Positions 49,494-59,913 of a DNA stretch of 64,000 bases are shown here, piece after piece; the first letter of the stretch is position 1; the number at the start of each line of letters is the position of its first letter. The DNA is from an uncultured Verrucomicrobiota bacterium. GTDB taxonomy: Bacteria > Verrucomicrobiota > Kiritimatiellia > SS1-B-03-39 > UBA6053. The position numbers were made by a program, and so were the translations under genes. The stretch is from contig CAKZLZ010000018.1 of the NCBI GenBank assembly GCA_937127435.1, positions 1 through 64,000 of the forward strand, written 5' to 3'. The notes beneath the pieces are model-generated. The model had not been told where the DNA came from and made no database searches. It saw only the letters and a list, made by a program, of their open reading frames with translations.

Positions 49494-50039
49494 TTACAGA
49501 ATCCCCTGCTTCGGTTTCCCTTCTCCAATATGTTCAAGAAAGTCATCCATGATTGGGCTCGTGCCTTTGAATATTATACCGCAATCAGTTTTCACATATA
49601 CTTCTTTGTAAAGTTTTATGTTTTCTAAGGATCGGCAAACAATGATATATGCAGCCCCACGTTCATTAGGAGCAAGCACCAAAGGGAATCGTTCTACAGG
49701 TTCAATACAATACGGCTCACGCCACGGAACTTGCTCCCCCTCATAGTTAATAAACCCAACCTCCATCACCGTTTGTTTAGTCGCACCAATGTTTGTAATA
49801 TCAATACATACAAACGTCTTCAATGTCTTAACTGCTTCGGCGACTCTTTCAGAAAAATAGGTCTTACAAACCATAGCATCCATCGGATCTGGAAACGCAA
49901 GCTTTGGAAGCACTCTAAGGTTTGGCGCTGATAGCTTCTTTTGCTGTGTATGGTTAGCAATACCCAGGTATAGCCCGCCAATACCTGTAACCATTCCGAT
50001 TATGGCTGATAATAAGGTGATTATTTCAAGATTAGACAT
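49494..50039 (-). CDS. Membrane-anchored hypothetical protein
   Basis: N-terminal TM, 181 aa. Confidence 0.5.
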   Translation of the reverse strand: MSNLEIITLLSAIIGMVTGIGGLYLGIANHTQQKKLSAPNLRVLPKLAFPDPMDAMVCKTYFSERVAEAVKTLKTFVCIDITNIGATKQTVMEVGFINYEGEQVPWREPYCIEPVERFPLVLAPNERGAAYIIVCRSLENIKLYKEVYVKTDCGIIFKGTSPIMDDFLEHIGEGKPKQGIL

Positions 50040-50193
50040 TTATAATTCCAACTATATTTAATAGACAATACTTTTAATTCTAATTTTAATTCAATATTTG
50101 GTCAATCATTCGGTCACAATGGTTATGAGTGAATTTTTATTGTTATAATATAAATCAGTGTGAACATATCCGGAGGGTTAAAATATATTTTTA

Positions 50194-51162
50194 CTATTGT
50201 TCCGACGCTAAAACCTTAGCAATTTCATCTGATATCGGGAGTCCCGTGAAGGTTTCAATCCATTGAAAAATACCATCAGGATTAATTTCTAAGAAATAAT
50301 ATTCTCCAGATGGAGTTAATATTAAATCACATGCACTATACAGAAGACCATATTTATCATTAAGCTGGATTAGTTTGTCACATATATCAACTGGTAATTC
50401 ATGTTGATAGTAAGGTGTATTTGCGTGATCATATCTGCGCCAATCGATATTGGCTTTTGTAGAATTTTGTGAGTGTATTTCGGAAGACAGAACCTTGTCA
50501 CCGATTACATAGGCTCTTATTTCAACATATTTTGGTATATATTCTTGAAAAAAACATAAGTTTCCACCCAAAGAAACTTTATTTGCAATCATCTCTGAAG
50601 AGATGATATTGGTATAAATTGTATGTAAACGTCCATCTTTTTTAATTTTTGGTGGGCACATCGATTTGAAAATTATCAGATTGTGCTTTTCTTTAAACTT
50701 TTTAAGTTCTTCTAGATTATTAGTTACCAAAGTTTCGGGAATGGTTAACCCAAAAGATCTAGCATCTCTAAGTTGAGAAAGTTTCCCATCTGAGTAGAGC
50801 GAACAAGATGGCCTGTTTAAAACAATACCTGGAAAAGAATCAAAAATGCTAAACAGGTTTGCTTTAGATTCTTGCCTTGACCATTTGGAGGCTTCTATAT
50901 TCTGAACTTCAGGGATGGTGATGTCAAAACATGGTCCCCTGACGTATATCGCCTCGAAATTAGAAATGAAATCTGAAGTTTTATTTAGCTTTAACCCATA
51001 TTTAGATTGGTTATCTAAGCTGCACGAGATATAATTATTTTCGTTAAAGAAAGAATCGGTTCTGAAAATATGTGGCACCTTGCCGTATGACTCCAACTTT
51101 GATGCAACTAACTCGATTTGGTTAGGTGTATCATCAACTAGAAGAACCTTTGGTTTTGACAC
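50194..51162 (-). CDS. ATP-grasp ligase (RimK/MvdD-like; RiPP maturase candidate)
   Basis: VLLVDDTPNQIELVASKL; KFKEKHNLIIFKSM; CFFQEYIPKYVEIRAYVIGDKV; SACDLILTPSGEYYFLEINPDG. Confidence 0.75.
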   Translation of the reverse strand: MSKPKVLLVDDTPNQIELVASKLESYGKVPHIFRTDSFFNENNYISCSLDNQSKYGLKLNKTSDFISNFEAIYVRGPCFDITIPEVQNIEASKWSRQESKANLFSIFDSFPGIVLNRPSCSLYSDGKLSQLRDARSFGLTIPETLVTNNLEELKKFKEKHNLIIFKSMCPPKIKKDGRLHTIYTNIISSEMIANKVSLGGNLCFFQEYIPKYVEIRAYVIGDKVLSSEIHSQNSTKANIDWRRYDHANTPYYQHELPVDICDKLIQLNDKYGLLYSACDLILTPSGEYYFLEINPDGIFQWIETFTGLPISDEIAKVLASEQ

Positions 51163-51170
51163 GGCTGAGA

Positions 51171-51386
51171 CTAGAAAGGTCTAGGTCTAGGTCCCTCTTC
51201 ATCACGACGCACATCTTCACCACCACCAAAGCCAGTAGAAAGCTGAGTTCCTATAGTTGCCACGATTTCATTAAGATCCCCACAACGAGGTTTCCAGCTC
51301 CACTTACTTACAGGAACAGGGCCAATCTTCGTTACTTCTTCAAGTAGTTCGAAACCAAAAGGTGCATCAGAACTCAACTTTCCCAT
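51171..51386 (-). CDS. Candidate precursor peptide for the ATP-grasp ligase
   Basis: 71 aa: MGKLSSDAPFGFELLEEV...GGGEDVRRDEEGPRPRPF; SD AGGAG; 8 nt before the ATP-grasp start. Confidence 0.55.
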   Translation of the reverse strand: MGKLSSDAPFGFELLEEVTKIGPVPVSKWSWKPRCGDLNEIVATIGTQLSTGFGGGEDVRRDEEGPRPRPF

Positions 51387-51453
51387 ATGAATACTCCTGA
51401 TTTTAGCAAAATTAACATAAAACATTTAACTGAGTCTAAAATATATCCTTAGG

Positions 51454-51705
51454 ATGGATACAGTCAATATCAAAAACCTAAAAGCAAAGAGTAAAACTTC
51501 TTCAACTGAAGTTGAGTATTGGAAACATAAATTCAGAAAAGGTCAAGGAATACCTTCTCCAATTATTAATAAAGGAAACTTAGTGGTTGGATTTGTTGGT
51601 TGCTTTCTAGCGCTAAAAGAAATGGGGTTTGAAGAAATTCACGTTAATGATGAAAATGAAATGAAAATGTTATTTTCTGCAAGTTCAAAGAATGCAAAAG
51701 ATTGA
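51454..51705 (+). CDS. Small ParB-like hypothetical protein
   Basis: 83 aa, VEYWKHKFRKGQGIPSPIINKGNLVVGFVGCFLALKEMGFEEIHV. Confidence 0.4.
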   Translation: MDTVNIKNLKAKSKTSSTEVEYWKHKFRKGQGIPSPIINKGNLVVGFVGCFLALKEMGFEEIHVNDENEMKMLFSASSKNAKD

Positions 51706-51792
51706 TAATCTTACTAAATTTCAAATACGTTCATTTTTTGTATTCGCATACCGACCAACACCTTTAAATACCCTTAACCCCAAATTCTACTC

Positions 51793-54700
51793 ATGAAGGG
51801 GTTCATGGTATGCATCATCGTATTTGCAGTCCTATCCGTGCCAGCATTCGCTGCATCTGACTACGATTACTCGAAAACCAACCTCAGTAATGAATTTGAC
51901 GACCAACTTTTTTTGGTTGGCGATAACATCAATATTTCTATCAATATCACGAACATCTCAACCGGCGTATCCAACCCGAGCGACACGATTTGCGTCATCA
52001 ACTTTTCCGGCGACACCTACCAGCTGCAGTATGCGAACGGCTTCTTTTGGCAAAACTACACGTTCACAAAAACCAGCAACACTTATCAGACCTCATGTAA
52101 TGGTAGTGACCCGACCAACAACCTTTTAGAGCTCGATGAACGCTACAACCTTCACTTGCTCCTTGAACGCTATCCGATGCAATCCGTTCCCCTGCTTCAC
52201 AACGTATCACTCTTTGAATACAACTTTTCTCACGCACCGGTTCAGACAGGAGTTTGCACACTGAAAATATCAGACTCCATCTATTCCGATCTACAAACGA
52301 ACTATGGTTTTACGCATACATACACGGACTCGGGAAATGTACCCATCAACTATAACTGCACCTATCCCCTTTCAGGAGCAGTTAACGGTTCATTCAACAT
52401 TTCGATAACACCGTATGAGCCGCAACTTTTCGCGCCTTCAAGCAATCCTTTGGCTTCCCACACTTCAGCGACCAACTATAAACTTGGAGCGTTTGATTTT
52501 GATGGCGACCGAACGGACGAACTCATTATTGTTGAGGACTCAGGACTATTCATTCTTAACGGAAGCAACTTGTCTCAAAATTTTGGAGCTAGTATCGTCG
52601 CATCATTTACGAATACGCAGAGCTTCTTTGCAACAGATTTAGACTGGGATGGTGATGGAGACTTACTTGTTCAAAACGGTACCAGGCTCTACAAACTTTC
52701 GTATGATGCAGGTAGCTTTTCCGCTACAAATATTGGTACAACGTTCCCTTCCCTTGCAGCCTTTGGGACGTTTGAGATTAACAACGATTTTTACAAAGAT
52801 ATTATTGTACTTAATGGTTCAGGGAACACTTGGCAGTACACCATTTACAAAGGGGATGCGTCAGGATTCATTTTTAACGAAACTGGTTTTTTAAACCTTA
52901 GTTTTAATGGCGACTCATGCGACAAGATGCTCATCTTTGATTACGACAAAGATGCTATCCAAGAACTGATTTGCCAAAACTCTCTTGCAGGAGGAAGCGT
53001 CCTTCTGTTTGACCGAGACTCATTTACTGAGCCCCTATCCGGGATTGCGCCCACGACGAACCCGGTAGGGTTTTCTCCTTTAACTGGTGTTGCTCACTCG
53101 ATGTTTTTTGCGGACATTGATTCAGATGGAGAATGGGAGCTTGGTTTAGCTGAGACAGCTAACGCCCACGTTCATTATTTTGAAAATCTGAGCACCACCT
53201 TTGATGAACTTATGGTTGATACACTCCAAACTGCAAGTTTTGGTGGACATGCCGCTTTTGACATCATGCATAACGACACCCAAAACCGCCACTACACCCT
53301 CTTGCAAAGCGGGATAATCTTGTCCACATGGTATGGAGACCTGGTATCTAACAAAACTGACCGCAGTTACTTTGGAAGCCCGATGTATGTGCAAAACCAA
53401 GGCAGTACCGACGTTGCGGTTCCTTATTTTGATAGTGGATACAAACTGGCGTATTTGGAGAACAATATCACGGCGTATATTACACAGTCTACCGAGTTTG
53501 ATGCACCGATGCTTCTTAAAAACTACTCGGTTGCAGGCGAATCCGCGAACCAATCTACCCATGTGGATATGTCTTTCTTCCCGACCGCCACATGGCCGTA
53601 CCATGACTACTTTTTCAGTGTAGATTTCTCCGGTACGGATTCGGTGTATCGAAACGATTATTTTGATTCCCAACAAAACCTCAAATACTTTTTAGTTAAT
53701 GACTCAAACAGATACCAGTTTGATGTGCTCAATGATAATGAGTACGAAGTAACCTTTGCGCTGAACCGATACTCCATGTCGCTAACACCTCCCAAAACCG
53801 ACAGAAAAGAAAATGATGACTGCTTGTGTTTTTTTACTGACTCATGTTCCATAGAAACCACGTGCGAATTTGATACCGGTTCAGCCGTTACTTTTTCAGC
53901 ATCATCCATCAACATCACCAATGCGCGGGTATTATGGAGTAACGTTCGCACCAACGCCACGGTTCGCCTACTCAACCTAACTTCTGCCACAAACTTCATT
54001 AGGGACAGTTACGTTTTCAATACCACACTGCACATTGAGAACGGAACAACCCTTGAAATTAGAAACACAACGTTTGAAAACACAACCATTGTCATATCCA
54101 ACATTTCAGTTTCGCTTACTGATTCCATTGCTACTTGATTGCTGATTTTAAACGGTTCGAAAAACACAACCATTACTTCGACGGTGTTTCAAAATCTTTC
54201 GACGACAGGTATCTTTTCTGGGACGGTAAAACTCAACAACACCCAGGTCGATGGTGCACTGTATGCCAATGGTTCGATTCGATATTTCAATTCATCCGAG
54301 GCTTTGGTTTTAAACACTGGCGCGAACCAAACGTACTATAACTGCACTTCCTTTACTATACTTGATGATGTAGGTGTAACGCTCGTTCTTACAGGTACCG
54401 ATTCCTATGGCACACCCTTTTCAAGTTCGGCGTGCTTACCCATTCGAGATAACGTGAGCGGAGTAGTTTTCACAAATTATTCCTATGTTTTTACGTTTGA
54501 TACAAACTACCAGTACTATCCTACTTCCCAAAACTTTACGTTGTTTGGTGCAACAACCCAAATCGTTTTGAACCGTACATTTTTGCCGGTATGGGATTAC
54601 GCTCTAAACGGATCTTTCCAGACTGACTTTAGAAACTATTCGCTTTTGCAGTCAGTAGATTCCCTTTCTGATGTCCGGTTGTCATATGGGGAAATGCTCA

Positions 54701-55665
54701 ATGTGACGATGCTTGGTTCTCACAATTATTCTTCTCTAAACCTAACCGACTTTTTGTATGCTGATGATGGATTGATTCAAATTGGGAATGAGCTTGGAAA
54801 CTCGACACGCTTTGCAATCAATTATTCGTATCCCTACGGCTCGGTTGTAGTAACACCCGAAACAAACCTGAGCATTGGTAACGAAACGCTTTTTGGAGAA
54901 GTGACGGCAGGCTCCTACCAAGTTCAAAGGGATTTAGTCACCCAAGTCGATGTTCCAAAATACGCATACCCAAACGTATCTTTTGATGTGGGCGTTACGT
55001 ATGAAAATCTGAATGGTTCGATTGATGGTATTTCTGGATGTACGTTTTTTGTATCAGACACGGAGGTTGGGTTCGTTGGTCTTAATTTCACGTCTGCTGG
55101 TGCGTATCCGTATCAAGCTAACTGCTCGCATCCTGGACTTGAAAATATTTCGTACTCGGGAGTTTTGAATGTATCAGCTTCTTATCTTTCTGGGTTTGAA
55201 ACGGTATTAACGCATACACCTTTTGTGATTCAAAATAACCACCCAACCGACTGTGAAGGAAACATTACGTTTACGGATTTAGAGAGTTTTTCGGAGAAGA
55301 CTTTCGAATTCAATTCATCGTGTGAGGCTTCGGTACTGTTGAGCAGCTCTGAACATAATTATGTGGCTGAATTTGATTCGTTTAGTGAGAGCGGAAGCGT
55401 TTCGCTTGGGCAAGGGTATATTTTCTTTGCCAACGTGTTTGAGATTGTGCGGTTGGGAATGGAGCAGAGTGATGTCCAGCTTTCTTCATTTTGGATAATT
55501 GATTCAGAAACATTCATTTCCCGACAAAGCGGCCTGAACTTGACCGGCAACAACAAATATTCACGAGACGAAGGCCTTACCGATACTCCGGTTCCCGAAC
55601 AGTCAAATTTCTATTATAAAGGTGTTTTGTTCAATGATGGAAAAGTTATAGAACTCACGAACTAG
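51793..55665 (+). pseudogene. Giant surface protein with VCBS/FG-GAP-like and beta-helix regions, one in-frame TGA at 54136-54138
   Basis: Signal peptide; many N-x-S/T sequons; DFDGDRTDELIIVED, DLDWDGDGDLLVQN, DYDKDAIQELICQ, DIDSDGEWELGLAE; the two ORFs are in the same frame with no gap. Confidence 0.65.
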
Positions 55666-55675
55666 AGAGTTCGTG
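55656..55675. terminator. Hairpin at the end of the surface-protein gene
   Basis: CACGAACT-agag-AGTTCGTG followed by gtaaaaatta. Confidence 0.45.
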
Positions 55676-55682
55676 GTAAAAA

Positions 55683-56417
55683 TTATTTCTTTAATTTCGA
55701 TGCGCCATACGCAGCCAAAATACTAGCAGCTGCCAGATACAATGAGCTTGGCTCAGGGATTGTAATTGGAAGAGCTCTTGGTGCTAAGCCATAATCATCA
55801 AGAGAGAAAATTGCTTCTGGTGCTACTGTAGCAAGAATCGAGTCAGCTGTATCGAAATGGATTGATAGGTCGCCTACTTCGCCTAAAATGTTGTTTCGGT
55901 TTGCATCGAGTAATCGTGAATCAAAGTAGATTTCACCTACCGCCTTTCCAGGTGTTGGATCAAATGCTTGATAGGTCACATCCGGAATCCCTCCAGCGTT
56001 ACGATATGCAACGGTTCCGTTTGATGGGTTCATGGTTCCATTCCACCCAAAATCAACGACATCCTCACCAGCAAGCGAGTCACCATATTGTAAATAGGTC
56101 ATCGCAGAATTTACCATGTTTCCTTTTGTTCCAAATTCGCTTTGGTTTGCAGGAAGCGTCCATAAATCGTCCACGATTTTGTTCATGAATGAGAAATCAT
56201 AAGAGTCCAGGGTTGATACACTGGATGGATTGTAAGCCGTAAATTCAAAGGATGTGCTACCAGAACGAAAAGTCGCTGGATCTTTTTGCACATACTCAAA
56301 ATTCCCAGAATTTGAGCTGATGGATTGTTCTACCGGCATTAAAGCAGCAGAAGCGTTCATTGCACCAGCCGCAACTATTGCAGCAAGCCCCTTTTTAAAC
56401 GTGGAAATCGGTCTCAT
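55683..56417 (-). CDS. PEP-CTERM sorting-domain protein
   Basis: N-terminal signal peptide (MRPISTFKKGLAAIVAAGAMNASAAL); C-terminal IPEPSSLYLAAASILAAYGASKLKK. Confidence 0.8.
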   Translation of the reverse strand: MRPISTFKKGLAAIVAAGAMNASAALMPVEQSISSNSGNFEYVQKDPATFRSGSTSFEFTAYNPSSVSTLDSYDFSFMNKIVDDLWTLPANQSEFGTKGNMVNSAMTYLQYGDSLAGEDVVDFGWNGTMNPSNGTVAYRNAGGIPDVTYQAFDPTPGKAVGEIYFDSRLLDANRNNILGEVGDLSIHFDTADSILATVAPEAIFSLDDYGLAPRALPITIPEPSSLYLAAASILAAYGASKLKK

Positions 56418-56496
56418 ACGAGTGTGTAGCGCATAACTCATATATAAAGCTTCCGTCCAATGTGTTACGAGTGAGTGGTTACAGTTCATACATTAG

Positions 56497-56510
56497 GTAA
56501 CTATTGTTAC
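56497..56510. promoter_or_regulatory. Operator GTAACTATTGTTAC, copy 1
   Basis: Inverted repeat GTAAC-TATT-GTTAC. Confidence 0.55.
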
Positions 56511-56535
56511 GCACCGTCAAAATCAACCCTCATGT

Positions 56536-56549
56536 GTAACTATTGTTAC
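56536..56549. promoter_or_regulatory. Operator GTAACTATTGTTAC, copy 2, upstream of XRE gene 1
   Basis: Identical 14-mer. Confidence 0.55.
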
Positions 56550-56586
56550 GTCCTTAATTTAGGTAGAATCATGGCAGTAGTAGAGG

Positions 56587-56829
56587 ATGAAAGACACTGA
56601 AGCCTTTACGAACGCACTTGCGAAAACACTATACGCACTTCGAACTGAAAAGGGGCTCTCGATGGAGGAGCTTGCCGTGAAAGCAGGAATAACCCGGCCT
56701 GCAATCTCGATGTATGAGTCTGGTGACAGAAATCCGTCCGTTCACGTGCTGTACCGGATTTCCAACGCCCTCGGTCTAAAAACATCGAAACTCATTGCCA
56801 TGGTTGAGGCGGTAGAAACTAAAAACTAA
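56587..56829 (+). CDS. XRE-family HTH repressor
   Basis: LRTEKGLSMEELAVKAGITRPAISMYESGDRNPSVHVLYRISNALGL. Confidence 0.85.
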   Translation: MKDTEAFTNALAKTLYALRTEKGLSMEELAVKAGITRPAISMYESGDRNPSVHVLYRISNALGLKTSKLIAMVEAVETKN

Positions 56830-56849
56830 ATTATTGAGTTCTGACAGTC

Positions 56850-57446
56850 ATGCGAAAAAACTTCCTCATATTCCTAAACATCGGCTTGAAATTGGTACCC
56901 TTCCTCTTTCTGGGAAGCATCGCTTTGCTTCACATCTGGGGCGTGGTCAAAGTGGATACATATGGTTTAGCTTTACTCATATTAGCTTGCCTCCCTGCAA
57001 TACTGCCAATTATAGCAAGATCGATTAAGACATTCAAAATCAGTAAAGATGGCATGGAGGTTGCGACTACTGTAGCGGATTTTGAGGGTAAAATTATTTC
57101 AAAGGATGGAATACGTGCAGTTGCTGCAAATAGTCGCGATTCAGAAGAAACGACCTTTCCGTATCCTGTTACCTCCCGCCGAATACTTGCAACGCTTTGG
57201 TTTTACCAAAAGGAAGAATTTGGAGAAAACTCGTTAAAACGTTGGGGGTTTGGTGTCGGGTTGGGCGCATCAGATTATTCGGAATTCCAATCAGGTATTA
57301 CGCACCTAACTCAAGATAAATTGGTGCATGTTGACCAAAGAGGCATTTGTTATTTAACAAATGAAGGCATGGATTTTTGTCGTGAAAACAAAGTCTCGCT
57401 CGAAGCCCAGGGTCCATTCTACAAACATTTTGCCCCAGCAGGTTGA
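56850..57446 (+). CDS. 2TM hypothetical protein
   Basis: 198 aa; two N-terminal hydrophobic segments. Confidence 0.55.
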   Translation: MRKNFLIFLNIGLKLVPFLFLGSIALLHIWGVVKVDTYGLALLILACLPAILPIIARSIKTFKISKDGMEVATTVADFEGKIISKDGIRAVAANSRDSEETTFPYPVTSRRILATLWFYQKEEFGENSLKRWGFGVGLGASDYSEFQSGITHLTQDKLVHVDQRGICYLTNEGMDFCRENKVSLEAQGPFYKHFAPAG

Positions 57447-57496
57447 AGTAGGGGAAATGAGCAATCAACCGTAATGAAATGCCCTGACCTTAACGG

Positions 57497-57510
57497 GTAA
57501 CTATTGTTAC
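57497..57510. promoter_or_regulatory. Operator GTAACTATTGTTAC, copy 3, upstream of XRE gene 2
   Basis: Identical 14-mer. Confidence 0.55.
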
Positions 57511-57730
57511 GTCCATATTTCATACAGAATCGTGGCAATAGTACAGGATGAAAGACACTGAAGCCTTTACCGACGCACTTGCAAAAACCCTGTATGCACT
57601 TCGAACCGAAAAGGGGCTCTCAATGGAGGAACTTGCGGTCAAGGCTGGCATAACCCGGCCAGCAATCTCGTTGTATGAGTCTGGTGACAGAAATCCGTCC
57701 GTTCACGTGCTGTACCGGATTGCCAAAGCC

Positions 57731-59031
57731 CACGAGTGTCCGGTTGTTTAAAGATGCTGTCCTCATAAAGTTATGCTATCAAGAGGTTTGAATAAAAAAA
57801 TGTATGTGAGGCTTTTGGTCGAAATTCGCCCCAGATATAGCCGGAACCATGAGAAACGGTTCCTACATCATATCGCAAATCACTGGGAAAATCCATTGGG
57901 AGACCCTCAACCGGCAAGTCAGGAAGTACAACGGCAATTACAAAGTAAAGCTTTTCGGTTGTCGCCAACAATTCATTGCCATGGCCTTCGCACAATTGAC
58001 GTGGAGAGAAGGTTTGCGGGATATCGTCGACTGCCTCAATGCGCAGCCCGAAGCCCTGCACCATCTTGGATTTACCGGACCCTTGGCCAAGTCCACGCTT
58101 GCAGATGCGAACGAATCGAGAGACTGGCGGATTTGGGAAGGTGTAGCCCAAGGGCTGATTCGAAAAGCCAGAAAACTCTATGCGGACGAAGAACTGGGAT
58201 TGGATCTGAACCATACCGTGTATGCGTTGGACTCCTCGACCGTGGATCTTTCTCTGACGCTGTTTCCCTGGGCCACTTTCCGGGAGACCAAAGCCGGAAT
58301 AAAACTGCATACTCAGATCGACCTTCGCGGGCTCATTCCAACATGCATTCACATCACAGATGCCCGCCAACACGATGTAAACTGGCTGGATTCGCTGGTC
58401 TACGAACCGGGAGCAATTTATCTGGCCGATCGTGGATACCTCGACTTCAGCAGACTCGCCAGGCTCCACGAGTCCGGAGCATTTTTTGTGACAAGGTCGA
58501 AGCGAAACACTGTGTTCAATCGCCACAGCTCCAGCCCGGTAAATCAGGAAAGCGGACTTCGGAGCGATCAGCTCGGACTGCTGGGAACAACCAAAAGCCG
58601 GGAAGCATACCCATGGCTTCTCCGACGTGTCAGTTACAGAGATCCAGAAGAAAAACTGTTCTACGCATTTCTCACCAATCTGATGAACGTACCGGCAGGA
58701 CACATCCCGGAACTTTACCGGATGCGCTGGCAGATCGAATTGTTTTTTCGGTGGATCAAACAGCATTTAAGAATACGACATTTTTACGGAAACAGCACTA
58801 ACGCAGTGAAAACACAAATATGGATTTCGGTGATCGTTTATTTGATTATAGCTATCCTTCACAAGGAAATGAAACTCCCGGGTACTCTTCACAGAACATT
58901 TCAGATTTTGAGCACATGCCCATTTTCGCAAAAACCTATACATGAATTGCTTATGCAATCTAATTTCAAACCTTCGAATATGTTAAATTTTAATCAGTTG
59001 GAATTCAACGACTTATAACCGGACACTAGTG
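57731..59031 (+). mobile_element. IS4-family insertion sequence, about 1301 bp
   Basis: Terminal inverted repeats CACGAGTGTCCGGTTgttta / CACTAGTGTCCGGTTataa; 9-bp target duplication gccaaagcc at 57722-57730 and 59032-59040. Confidence 0.92.
57849..59018 (+). CDS. IS4-family DDE transposase
   Basis: YALDSSTVDLSL; YLADRGYLDFSRL; YRMRWQIELFFRWIKQHL. Confidence 0.92.
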   Translation: MRNGSYIISQITGKIHWETLNRQVRKYNGNYKVKLFGCRQQFIAMAFAQLTWREGLRDIVDCLNAQPEALHHLGFTGPLAKSTLADANESRDWRIWEGVAQGLIRKARKLYADEELGLDLNHTVYALDSSTVDLSLTLFPWATFRETKAGIKLHTQIDLRGLIPTCIHITDARQHDVNWLDSLVYEPGAIYLADRGYLDFSRLARLHESGAFFVTRSKRNTVFNRHSSSPVNQESGLRSDQLGLLGTTKSREAYPWLLRRVSYRDPEEKLFYAFLTNLMNVPAGHIPELYRMRWQIELFFRWIKQHLRIRHFYGNSTNAVKTQIWISVIVYLIIAILHKEMKLPGTLHRTFQILSTCPFSQKPIHELLMQSNFKPSNMLNFNQLEFNDL

Positions 59032-59193
59032 GCCAAAGCCCTCGGCTTGAAAACCTCGAAACTCATTGCCATGGTTGAGGTATTGGAAAATCAAAAATAA
59101 AGACTGAGTAACAGCAAACAATTTCAATTTACCAACGCTTCTCCCAATCATTTGTATGCAAAAGGGATAAGAGCGTCCGCCAACAATTCTTGT

Positions 59194-59400
59194 ATGGCAT
59201 TTTGGAAATCAAAACCGAGCTTCGCTGTTGGCGACATTCAGGCGTTCGTTATAAAACGAAAAAAAGAACGAAAAATTCTACTCTATAAGCGGATGGTTGA
59301 TGGGAAAGGTCACGAACATTTCAGCCACGAGCTGGAACCTGATGATTTACCACGACTGCGTGCGTTACTGGATACGGTATACGCATCTTTTCAAAAGTAG
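59194..59400 (+). CDS. Hypothetical protein
   Basis: Short ORF MAFWKSKPSFAVGDIQAFVIKRKKE. Confidence 0.4.
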   Translation: MAFWKSKPSFAVGDIQAFVIKRKKERKILLYKRMVDGKGHEHFSHELEPDDLPRLRALLDTVYASFQK

Positions 59401-59469
59401 GTAATCAGCACAATTTCAGAAACAACATGGACACAGTTCAGCATCACCAGTGCATACTCTTATGCCAGT

Positions 59470-59781
59470 ATGCTACAAACAACCCTCCAAGCGATTAAAG
59501 CCATTCTCCAGACCGACCCCACCGTCTCTGGAGAAGAGCGCTTGCAGTTGCTCAAGAGCTTGCAGTACGGAACATCACCAAAACAAGATTCAGGTGATCG
59601 TGTCCTTTCTCGTGCGGAAGTCGCACGCATGCTTGGAGGAAAATCATTACGGTTTGTAGACTACCTTGCAGCTGAAGGAAAAATACGAAAGGTTCAGCTC
59701 CCGGGAAAAATGCGAGGGATTGGGTTTAGTTACAAGTCAGTTCAAGAACTGATACTTGGTACTACAATCGAAGATCTGTAA
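59470..59781 (+). CDS. MerR-like/excisionase-type HTH protein
   Basis: VLSRAEVARMLGGKSLRFVDYLAAEGKIRKVQLPGKMRGIGFSYKSVQELI. Confidence 0.6.
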   Translation: MLQTTLQAIKAILQTDPTVSGEERLQLLKSLQYGTSPKQDSGDRVLSRAEVARMLGGKSLRFVDYLAAEGKIRKVQLPGKMRGIGFSYKSVQELILGTTIEDL

Positions 59782-59913
59782 GCCTCGTAAACCATCTATG
59801 CTCAAAATCCCATAATTGCTGTGGATTTCCTTAAAATTCTTACCCGTAGGGGTAGTAGCTTTATGGTAGACTTCTAAACAGCGAACAGGGGCGAATCGAG
59901 GCGCACAAGAAAG

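Larger units (their letters stand above)
57548..59100 (+). pseudogene. Second XRE repressor disrupted by the IS element
   Basis: 5' part 57548-57730 and 3' part 59041-59100; removing the IS plus one target copy restores VLYRIAKALGLKTSKLIAMVEVLENQK in frame. Confidence 0.9.

Noticed and set aside
57771-58766. 331-aa ORF antisense to the transposase (and the 342-aa alternative-frame ORF)
   Set aside because: Frame shadows of the IS4 transposase, which has clear DDE motifs.
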